A program made the position numbers and the translations under genes. Source: Clostridia bacterium (lineage in GTDB: Bacteria; Bacillota; Clostridia; Christensenellales; UBA1242). From it: DNA of 64,000 nt. The stretch is taken from the NCBI GenBank assembly GCA_017501645.1, contig JAFVWN010000065.1, forward strand, positions 1-64,000, given 5' to 3'. Shown piece by piece: positions 1 to 6,509 of this stretch. The stretch's first letter is position 1. The number at the start of each line of letters is the position of its first letter. The notes under the pieces were generated by a model. That model did not search any database and was not told where the DNA came from. It saw only the letters and a list, made by a program, of their open reading frames with translations.

Positions 1-129
1 AATAAAAATCCTAAATTCATCATTCTTCATCCTTAATTCTTCATTACTATACCCCAAGCGGAGCGTCTGCCCTAATTCATCATTTTTTCATTCTTAATTT
101 TTAATTGCAAAACCTTTTGGTTATTGCTT
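1..129. repeat. Dispersed AT-rich repeat block (ATTCATCATT family)
   Basis: The block holds several copies of a degenerate 10-12 base motif (ATTCATCATT / ATTCTTCATT) and the phrase ACTATACCCCAAGCGGAGC. Related blocks occur at about 18236-18470, 20051-20160, 37736-37906 and 46085-46143, and the CCCCAAGCGGAGC phrase recurs near 37801-37817. The block lies immediately downstream (minus strand) of a poly-G promoter-like element, so it may be the 5' leader of a gene left of the window. No open reading frame is visible in it. Confidence 0.7.
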
Positions 130-158
130 ATTCTACCCCCCCCCCAACTTTTTGTCAA
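130..158 (-). promoter_or_regulatory. Poly-G spacer promoter-like element 1
   Basis: On the minus strand the -35 hexamer TTGACA (153-158) is separated by exactly 17 bp from TAGAAT (130-135). The spacer is 7 mixed bases plus a run of ten G. It points left, out of the window, into the repeat block at 1-129. A homopolymer in a core promoter spacer is the classic architecture of slippage-driven phase variation (Neisseria porA). Elements at 20195-20226 and 37908-37941 share the design. Promoter function is inferred. Confidence 0.6.
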
Positions 159-202
159 GTAAAATCAAGGGGTGTGTTTTAAATTATTTAATTATTTTTT
201 AT

Positions 203-238
203 AAATAAAAAAGAGACAATTACATATTGCCTCTTTTT
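203..238 (-). terminator. Rho-independent terminator of uvrC
   Basis: Read on the minus strand, AAGAGGCAAT and ATTGTCTCTT pair with one G-U and are followed by a T run. It lies 15 bp after the uvrC stop. Confidence 0.75.
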
Positions 239-252
239 TCTCAATTACCTTA

Positions 253-2079
253 TTAATTTTTCTCTTCTTTGTGAATATGATTATAAATTTCTATGGCTTT
301 TTTGGTTGATATACCATCTATCTCTGCAAAATCTTCAGGCTTTGCATTCAATATATTTTCTTTTGTTTTTAAATGTTTCCAAATTTTTTCGCTTGTCTTT
401 TTTCCAATACCCTCAACCTCATTCAAGAAAGATGTTAGGCTTTGTCCTCTAAGATTTCTGTGATACATAACAGCAAATCTGTGAGCCTCATCTCTTACCC
501 TTTGAAGAAGCCTGAGTGCATAGTTGTTTCTTGCAAGTTTAATAGGAACACTTGAACCACTAACAAAAATTTCTTCATCTTGCTTCGCAATACTAATCAC
601 TGGTATAAACACACCTTGACTTTTTATTGCGTTTTCAGCAGAATGAAGTTGGCCAAGTCCTCCATCAATCAAAATAAGGTCTGGTCTCTTTTCAAAATTG
701 TTTTGCAACTCTCTAAGGTTTTCAATTCTTCTCGTAAGAGTTTCTTCCATACTAGCAAAATCATCAGCCCCTTCAACAGTTCTTATTTTGAATTTTCTAT
801 ACTCTTTTTTTGCAGGTTCGCCATTTTCAAAAACAACCATACTTGCAACACTGTTTGTTCCGCTTATGTTTGAAATATCATACCCCTCAATACGATTAAT
901 TCTATTTACTCCAACAATGTCAGCAAGCTCCTTAAGTGCATCTGTTGTAAGCTTTTTCTGCCTTTCATACTTATCTTTAGAGTTTGTTGCAAACTCTTTT
1001 GCGTTCTCGCTTGAGTTTTCTATCAATTGCTTTTTTATCCCTTTTTGAGGAATTAAAACCTTAACTTTTTTCTCAAAAGTGTTTTGTAAAAACTGCTCAA
1101 TTATTACTTGTTCTTCAGCCATTATTTCTTCAAGCAAAATCTCTTTTGGAAGCTCAGCTTGTTCTTTATAATACGAACTTATAAAGCCTGAAACAAGCTC
1201 ACTTTCTGTACCAACAGCATCATCTAACAAATAATTGAATTGCCCAATATTTTTCCCTCCTCTAATCTTCATTACATTGATAACATTAAGTTCATCACTT
1301 GCATTAAAAGCAAAAACATCAATGCTTGAATCTGTCGTAAGACTTGTTATAAGTTCACTGTCCATAACATCTAAGGACTCAAGAAGGTTTCGCACCTCAA
1401 GAGCTTCTTCAAACTGCATTCTTTCAGCAAAAACTTGCATTCTAAGTTTTAATCTTCGTCTTACATCTTGGTTATCCCCATTCAAAAAGTTAATTACGCT
1501 TTGAATAGTTTGCATATACTCTTCTTCTCTTGTTTTATATGCACAAGGAGCAATACAGTTGCCAATTTCTCCGTGAAGACAAGGTCTTTTTCTCATCTTT
1601 CCGTCATTAAAATTAGTGTTACACCACCTTATTGGATATGCCCATTTTATAAGGTTCATAACCTCACTTATCCTAAAGCCTGTAACATATGGGCCAAATA
1701 AAAGAGAGCCGTCTTTCTTTGGTCTTCTTGCGATTTGCACACGAGGAAATCTTTCTCTCATATCAATTTTAATATAAGGGAAAGATTTATCATCTTTGAG
1801 TAAAATATTGTACTTAGGCTTATATTTTTTTATTAAATTACTCTCTAGTGAAAACGCATCAAGCTCAGTATTTGTTAAAATATACTCAAAATCAGCAATA
1901 TTAGAAACAAGTGCATATGTTTTCACTGTTTTACTACTGCCATCAAAATAACTTTTTACTCTATTTCTAAGTTTTTTCGCTTTTCCAACATAAATAACCT
2001 CACCCTCTGCATTTTTCATCATATAAACGCCCGGGTGAAGTGGTAATAATTTAACTTTTTCTAACATTTTCTCGTTCAT
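253..2079 (-). CDS. uvrC: Excinuclease ABC subunit C
   Basis: UvrC makes the dual incisions in nucleotide excision repair after UvrAB has marked a lesion. The ~608-residue protein has the full family layout: an N-terminal GIY-YIG nuclease (GVYMMKNAEGEVIYVGKAKK), a UVR motif around residue 210-245 that contacts UvrB, an RNase H-like endonuclease domain (GYDISNISG and LILIDGGLGQ), and a C-terminal helix-hairpin-helix pair. I chose the ATG at 2079; an in-frame GTG/TTG-type extension to 2097 adds six unconserved residues. No Shine-Dalgarno is seen. A TATAAT hexamer sits 6 nt before this ATG, so the mRNA may be leaderless. It is transcribed alone, between two terminators. Confidence 0.96.
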   Translation of the reverse strand: MNEKMLEKVKLLPLHPGVYMMKNAEGEVIYVGKAKKLRNRVKSYFDGSSKTVKTYALVSNIADFEYILTNTELDAFSLESNLIKKYKPKYNILLKDDKSFPYIKIDMRERFPRVQIARRPKKDGSLLFGPYVTGFRISEVMNLIKWAYPIRWCNTNFNDGKMRKRPCLHGEIGNCIAPCAYKTREEEYMQTIQSVINFLNGDNQDVRRRLKLRMQVFAERMQFEEALEVRNLLESLDVMDSELITSLTTDSSIDVFAFNASDELNVINVMKIRGGKNIGQFNYLLDDAVGTESELVSGFISSYYKEQAELPKEILLEEIMAEEQVIIEQFLQNTFEKKVKVLIPQKGIKKQLIENSSENAKEFATNSKDKYERQKKLTTDALKELADIVGVNRINRIEGYDISNISGTNSVASMVVFENGEPAKKEYRKFKIRTVEGADDFASMEETLTRRIENLRELQNNFEKRPDLILIDGGLGQLHSAENAIKSQGVFIPVISIAKQDEEIFVSGSSVPIKLARNNYALRLLQRVRDEAHRFAVMYHRNLRGQSLTSFLNEVEGIGKKTSEKIWKHLKTKENILNAKPEDFAEIDGISTKKAIEIYNHIHKEEKN

Positions 2080-2085
2080 AACACA

Positions 2086-2091
2086 ATTATA
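2086..2091 (-). promoter_or_regulatory. -10 box of uvrC, abutting the start codon
   Basis: TATAAT on the minus strand ends 6 nt before the uvrC ATG at 2079. The -35 side is weak (GTTTCA at 17 bp). With normal sigma-A geometry the transcript would begin at or next to the A of ATG, and no ribosome binding site is present. Confidence 0.5.
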
Positions 2092-2123
2092 ACACAAATT
2101 TACAAATATGAAACGATTTTAAC

Positions 2124-2162
2124 ATAAAAAAAATCAAGACAATGATTTTTCGCCTTGATTTT
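2124..2162 (-). terminator. Terminator downstream of prfA
   Basis: Minus-strand hairpin with AAATCAAG and CTTGATTT arms followed by an eight-base T run. It ends the prmC-prfA transcript before uvrC. Confidence 0.7.
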
Positions 2163-2188
2163 CTTTTTCTTTTTTTCACTCAACAAAA

Positions 2189-2296
2189 CAGCAAACACTG
2201 TTTATCAGTGTAAGGTTTGCCAAACAGCAAACGCTGTTTATCAGTGGAAGGTTCGCCAGACAGCAAACACAGCTCAGCGATTGAAGATTGCCTTAA
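2189..2296. repeat. Three tandem 36-bp units
   Basis: CAGCAAAC recurs at 2189, 2225 and 2261, an exact 36-bp period. Units 1 and 2 are nearly identical and unit 3 diverges in its second half. Unit 1 contains a small hairpin (ACACTG / CAGTGT). The array starts after the prfA terminator region and abuts the prfA stop codon. The period is a multiple of three and the minus strand is open across it (12-residue units with TDKQ-LLFGKP), but there is no start codon or RBS of its own. Confidence 0.75.
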
Positions 2297-2298
2297 AA

Positions 2299-3369
2299 TT
2301 ATTCTTCGTTTGCTGAAAGCAACGCTTGTTGATGCGCAATCTGTAAAGCTTCTAACATTTCATCAATATTACCATTCATAAAGCTATCAAGACTATAAAG
2401 AGTCAAGTTAATTCTATGGTCTGTAATACGATTTTGAGGGAAGTTATAAGTTCTTATTTTTTCACTTCTATCCCCTGTTCCTACTTGAAGTTTACGCTTT
2501 TCAGCATACTCTTTATCTGCTTGAGATTGATAGAAATCATATAGTTTCGCTTTAAGCCAGTTCATAGCCTTTTCTTTGTTTTTAATTTGAGAACGCTCAT
2601 CTTGGCAAGCAACAATAATACCTGTAGGAATGTGAGTAATACGAATGGCAGACTCTGTCTTGTTGACATGTTGTCCACCCGCACCACCACTTCTGTAGGT
2701 ATCGATTTGCAAATCTTTTTCATTTATATCAATTTCAACATTGGTAGCTTCTGGAAGAACTGCAACTGTTGCGGTAGATGTGTGAACTCTGCCTTGGCTT
2801 TCAGTTTCAGGAACTCTTTGAACTCTGTGAACACCACTTTCAAACTTAAGCTTAGAGAAAGCACCTTTACCTTTTACCATAAATGTAACTTCCTTAATAC
2901 CGCCAGCTTCGGTATAGTTTCCATCAAGTTCTTCAATTGTATAGCCGTGAGCATCAGCAAAAAGACCATACATTCTTTTAAGTTCTGCACCAAAAAGACC
3001 GGCCTCATCACCACCTGCACCAGCACGAATTTCAATGATAACATTCTTTTCGTCATTTTCATCTTTTGGAAGTAAAAGAATCTTGAGTTCTTTTTCTATT
3101 TCTACAAGTTTTTCTTTATCAGCATAGTACTCTTCTTCGAGCATAGCAATCATATCTGCATCAGTTTCACTTTTTCTCATTTCTTCTGCATCTTGCATAT
3201 CTCTTTGAACTTTCTCATACTCTTCAAACTTTTCAATAATAGGAACAAGTTCTGCGTGTTCTTTTGCAATTTTTTGATATCTTTTTTGGTCTGCGTAAAC
3301 ATTTGGGTCTTCAAGTTCTTTATTGAGTTCCTCAAGTTTAATACGCATTTGTTTCAACTTTTCAAACAT
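2299..3369 (-). CDS. prfA: Peptide chain release factor 1
   Basis: RF1 recognises UAA and UAG and triggers peptidyl-tRNA hydrolysis on the ribosome. The 356-residue length is normal. The catalytic GGQ loop (SGGAGGQHVNKTESAIR) lies near residue 230, and the codon-recognition domain precedes it. The ATG at 3369 has AGGAGAT as its RBS, which lies within the 3' end of prmC only a few bases upstream. The two genes are separated by 2 bp and are certainly co-transcribed. PrmC methylates the GGQ glutamine of this protein, so enzyme and substrate are encoded together. Confidence 0.97.
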   Translation of the reverse strand: MFEKLKQMRIKLEELNKELEDPNVYADQKRYQKIAKEHAELVPIIEKFEEYEKVQRDMQDAEEMRKSETDADMIAMLEEEYYADKEKLVEIEKELKILLLPKDENDEKNVIIEIRAGAGGDEAGLFGAELKRMYGLFADAHGYTIEELDGNYTEAGGIKEVTFMVKGKGAFSKLKFESGVHRVQRVPETESQGRVHTSTATVAVLPEATNVEIDINEKDLQIDTYRSGGAGGQHVNKTESAIRITHIPTGIIVACQDERSQIKNKEKAMNWLKAKLYDFYQSQADKEYAEKRKLQVGTGDRSEKIRTYNFPQNRITDHRINLTLYSLDSFMNGNIDEMLEALQIAHQQALLSANEE

Positions 3370-3371
3370 AA

Positions 3372-4196
3372 TTATCTCCTATCCTTGAGGCTAGCATAAA
3401 CAATTCTCTCTTGCCCCTCAAGGTCTTTTTGTACTTTTATATCATAGAAATCTTTTTCAAGAAATTTAGAAACAGCATCTGCTTGATTATAGCCAATCTC
3501 AAAGAAAATCTTTCCGCCACGATTCAAATATTTTGGAGCTTCTTCAACGATTTTCCTATAGTAATATAATCCATCTTCACCACCATAAAGAGCAAGTTTA
3601 GGCTCGTTATCTTTCACAAGTTTATCAAGTTCATCATACTCTTTTTTATCAATGTATGGAGGGTTTGAAATAATATAATCAAACTTTCTGCCATCTAGTT
3701 TTTCAAACAAGTCACTAATTATAAATTCAACCTTTGCATTGTTTGTTACTGCATTATGTTTTGCTATTTTAATAGCTTCTTTGCTAATATCAACAGCAGT
3801 TACTCGTGCTGAAGAGTTTTTGGCAACAGCAATCGCAATTGCTCCTGAACCAGTACCCATATCAAGCACAGATTCATGAATACCAATATGCTTAAGAGCA
3901 AGGCTCACAAGCTCCTCAGTTTCAGGTCTTGGAATTAAAACACTATTATTTACTTCAAACTCAATTCCATAAAACTCTGCAGAATGGAAAATATAAGCTA
4001 ATGGCACTCCCTTCTCCCTTTCGTTAAGAGCAAATAAAAACATTTTTTGCTCCTCACTAGAAAGTTCTTTATCCGTATAAATATCACTTCTCTTGCCTTT
4101 AATCACAAGTGCAACAAGCCATTCAGCTTCCGCCTTGCAATCTCTTAGCCCAGAAAGTCTACTTTTTGCATAATTGACAGCCTCTAACCTTTTCAT
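3372..4196 (-). CDS. prmC: Release factor glutamine N5-methyltransferase
   Basis: PrmC (HemK) uses S-adenosylmethionine to methylate the glutamine of the GGQ motif in release factors. The 274-residue protein has an N-terminal helical substrate-binding domain and a Rossmann methyltransferase domain with the SAM motif VLDMGTGSGAIAIAVAKN near residue 115 and the diagnostic NPPY motif (SNPPYIDKKEYDEL) near residue 185. The ATG at 4196 follows AGGGGGAAAAT. It is the first gene of a prmC-prfA operon. Confidence 0.96.
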   Translation of the reverse strand: MKRLEAVNYAKSRLSGLRDCKAEAEWLVALVIKGKRSDIYTDKELSSEEQKMFLFALNEREKGVPLAYIFHSAEFYGIEFEVNNSVLIPRPETEELVSLALKHIGIHESVLDMGTGSGAIAIAVAKNSSARVTAVDISKEAIKIAKHNAVTNNAKVEFIISDLFEKLDGRKFDYIISNPPYIDKKEYDELDKLVKDNEPKLALYGGEDGLYYYRKIVEEAPKYLNRGGKIFFEIGYNQADAVSKFLEKDFYDIKVQKDLEGQERIVYASLKDRR

Positions 4197-4299
4197 ATTT
4201 TCCCCCTAAAACTTTTTTAACAAAACAACCATTAACAGTTAAAAATAAAAAATGTGCAAACTTAAATTGTCAAAAAAATAATGACTCAGTAAATTTACA

Positions 4300-4335
4300 C
4301 AAAAAAAGTGCAAGCCGAAAAAAACTTGCACTAAA
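4300..4335 (-). terminator. Terminator of rpmE
   Basis: Minus-strand hairpin AGTGCAAG / CTTGCACT followed by a T run, just after the rpmE stop. Confidence 0.85.
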
Positions 4336-4343
4336 TATATTAG

Positions 4344-4556
4344 CTACTTATTAGTGTTGCTATAACGCTTATTAAACTTCTCAACTCTTCCACCAGCGTC
4401 AACAATCTTTTGAGCACCAGTAAAGTAAGGGTGACACTTGTTGCAGATATCAATCTTAATCTCGTCACCTTTTTTAGTAGAACCAGTCTTAAAAGTTTCA
4501 CCACAAGCACAAACTACTGTAACTTCATGATAATTTGGGTGTAAATTCTCTTTCAT
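4344..4556 (-). CDS. rpmE: 50S ribosomal protein L31 (zinc-binding form)
   Basis: This 70-residue protein of the large subunit carries the four cysteines of the zinc-binding (C+) L31 form at residues 16, 18, 38 and 41 (CAC...CNKC). A zinc-free paralogue would lack them, so zinc-responsive replacement is possible elsewhere in the genome. The RBS AAGGAGAG precedes the ATG. A perfect sigma-A promoter lies 30-60 bp upstream, and a terminator follows, so it is monocistronic. Confidence 0.97.
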   Translation of the reverse strand: MKENLHPNYHEVTVVCACGETFKTGSTKKGDEIKIDICNKCHPYFTGAQKIVDAGGRVEKFNKRYSNTNK

Positions 4557-4587
4557 TTTTATCGCTCTCCTTATTCAATGCGAAACT

Positions 4588-4616
4588 ATTATAATACACA
4601 CCTGGCTCCGTGTCAA
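4588..4616 (-). promoter_or_regulatory. Sigma-A promoter of rpmE
   Basis: TTGACA (4611-4616), 17 bp, TATAAT (4588-4593) on the minus strand: a perfect consensus match. It is a useful reference for this genome's promoter rules. Confidence 0.9.
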
Positions 4617-4694
4617 GCCTTTTTGTAAGTTTTGTCTTCATCTTTTATACCTTTTCTATAATATAAAACACAAAAACTTTAGCAAATTAAAATT

Positions 4695-6155
4695 TTACAA
4701 AACCAATCTAATAACTGGCCTTGTCCCAACTTTCTTCTCTGCAACACTATGGTCATACATTCCGCTAAAATAACTGAAACTATATACACAATAAGAATAT
4801 GTTCCGGCTGAACGAGACCAATAGTAACAAGTTCCTCCATTTGGATATGTTGCAGTTACATAGTTAGTTGATGTTTCTTTATAACAATAGTTACTTAACG
4901 CAAAATCAGTTGGTGAACACAACCCTTTATAAGGTCCATAGTTTGAAAAAATTTCTCCGTATTCAAACTCTCTATAAGACATCAAGTACACATTATCTTG
5001 TGTTGAAACCCCGTTATAATCAACACTGCCAGTTAAATTGTTTTTAACCGTAGAAAGAGCAATCCCCTCTTTTTCTTCTGGTGTGAACGCAGTGTTATAA
5101 AACTCTCCGTTAAGCCACTCTCGAACTATTGAATTCTCCCAACTATTTCCCTCATTAGTTGTTTCGTAAAAGTTAATATTACCTGTTAAAGCAAAATAAC
5201 TCATAAGTTCCAAAGTTTCCGCAGTTCCATCAACAAAAGAGTTATAATTCAAAACAACCCATCTTATAGGTTCGACCTTAAACCAAACATTAACTCCTGT
5301 TCCACCAACAGTTTCTCCACTCAAATAAGTTGTATCTTCAGCAAATGGAACACCGACACCCCTAGCATAAACTTTGCCGTCTATAAAGGTGTAAAACTCC
5401 CAACTTTTCTGCAACTCCATAGAAGTACTCGTATCCCACCCTATTCTGTGGGTTTTTATCGGTGTTTGAGCTGAAGGGTTGCTTAAATACCAACTCTCCA
5501 GAGTATCATTAAAAGAATCCCCCACATAAGTTTGTGGGTAAGAACCAAAATCCATATAATGCATATTCATACCAACATGTGGAGCTCCTACCACTATAGT
5601 ATCTGTTGATATTGAAACTTTTTTATTAAGCTCTACACTATTTTCGTCTATTACTGTATCTGCACTTATATTTACTATTGCTCCCTCTTCTGCATAAATT
5701 GATGGACCATAATTTGCTGTGTTTCCTGTTATTGTCCCTGCATTTATATTACAAGTTCCTCCAGCAGATACATATATTGCTCCGCCGTAGGTTGCACTAC
5801 ATCCTGTTATTGTTCCACCATCCATTGTGAAAGTTGCTCCCTCACTTATAAAGATTGCTCCTCCATATGTGTTTGTATGGTTTTGTATTGTTCCTCCAAT
5901 CATTATAAATGTTGAGTCAGGTTCAAGAAACACTGCTCCACCTTTATAACTTGTACTTTGTCCTTGTGCTGGAGATGTTTCATCTGCCATTGCAAAATAA
6001 TTTGCTTCATATCTTGTTTTATTGACTGGAACATTTTCTTTTTCTACTTTTTCAGTTTTATTATCGTTTGAAATCATAAGAAAAGATATACATAAACTGG
6101 TTATGCACATTATTGGCAATATTATTGCTAATAATATCTTGAATCTTTCCCTCAT
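4695..6155 (-). CDS. Exported surface protein, GGA beta-helix repeats plus DUF6273-like domain
   Basis: The 486-residue protein starts with a basic signal-anchor (hydrophobic residues about 6-27). Residues about 65-175 hold repeated units of the type KYGGAIYVS-GGT and GGTITGN, the pattern of parallel beta-helix polymorphic surface proteins. The C-terminal ~290 residues (FGSYPQTYVGDS, EPIRWVVLN, REWLNGEFYNTAF, ending GTRPVIRLVL) match the DUF6273 family pattern as I know it. Its first ~175 residues are nearly identical, at the DNA level too, to those of the gene at 18500-19981, while the C-terminal parts differ. It has no LPXTG motif. It probably faces the outside; its ligand is unknown. Confidence 0.75.
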   Translation of the reverse strand: MRERFKILLAIILPIMCITSLCISFLMISNDNKTEKVEKENVPVNKTRYEANYFAMADETSPAQGQSTSYKGGAVFLEPDSTFIMIGGTIQNHTNTYGGAIFISEGATFTMDGGTITGCSATYGGAIYVSAGGTCNINAGTITGNTANYGPSIYAEEGAIVNISADTVIDENSVELNKKVSISTDTIVVGAPHVGMNMHYMDFGSYPQTYVGDSFNDTLESWYLSNPSAQTPIKTHRIGWDTSTSMELQKSWEFYTFIDGKVYARGVGVPFAEDTTYLSGETVGGTGVNVWFKVEPIRWVVLNYNSFVDGTAETLELMSYFALTGNINFYETTNEGNSWENSIVREWLNGEFYNTAFTPEEKEGIALSTVKNNLTGSVDYNGVSTQDNVYLMSYREFEYGEIFSNYGPYKGLCSPTDFALSNYCYKETSTNYVTATYPNGGTCYYWSRSAGTYSYCVYSFSYFSGMYDHSVAEKKVGTRPVIRLVL

Positions 6156-6304
6156 ATACTACTCTCTTACAAGTATATTTTGTATTATTCTCTCCTCTTT
6201 GTCAAATAAATATAGACTGCTTTTGAAAAAATATTTATTTTTTTAGCATAAAAACATTATATTTTTTGCCATACTAACAAAAAAACAGAAAAGGGCAAAT
6301 TATT
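6156..6304. other. Upstream region of surface gene 1, relic of a poly-G element
   Basis: On the minus strand TTGACA (6200-6205) is followed by a short mixed purine stretch where elements 1 and 2 have G runs. The next hexamer resembling a -10 is TATACT at 6172-6177, 22 bp away, so the promoter is unclear. The remainder (6206-6304) is AT-rich and holds nothing else that I can identify. Confidence 0.4.
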
Positions 6305-6421
6305 ATGATAAATTTTGATATTTATTTAGCAAACATACCAAAATATGAAAGCATTGTAAATGTTATGGAAGAAAATAAAACTGACACATATGTTTTTTGT
6401 GCTCCTGAAACCTTAGAGTAA
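6305..6421 (+). CDS. Possible 38-residue peptide
   Basis: An ATG-initiated frame of 38 codons (starting MINFDIYLANIP) lies in the gap between the surface gene and ileS. AAAAGGG about 8 nt upstream could serve as RBS. I do not recognise the peptide, which has no signal peptide or cysteine motif. It could be a true small gene, a decayed gene fragment or chance. No terminator of its own is visible. Confidence 0.25.
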   Translation: MINFDIYLANIPKYESIVNVMEENKTDTYVFCAPETLE

Positions 6422-6435
6422 ATACACAGTTTTTG

Positions 6436-6474
6436 AACAAAAAAAATAAAGAGCCATTTTTTGACTCTTTATTT
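6436..6474 (-). terminator. Terminator of ileS
   Basis: Hairpin AATAAAGAG / CTCTTTATT with a T run on the minus strand, 36 bp past the ileS stop. Confidence 0.8.
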
Positions 6475-6509
6475 ATCTTGTAAAAAATTTCAATTTTTTA
6501 ATATCTTTT

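Noticed and set aside
136..145. G run as a sequencing or assembly error only
   Set aside because: Length may be inaccurate, but the same element with matching flanks occurs three times at matching positions, so the tract itself is real.
2189..2296. CRISPR-like array
   Set aside because: Units are contiguous 36-bp tandem repeats with no variable spacers and no cas genes nearby.
2189..2298. Frameshift extension of prfA into the repeat frame
   Set aside because: RF1 is already full length with a normal end, and no slippery site or stimulator is seen at the stop.
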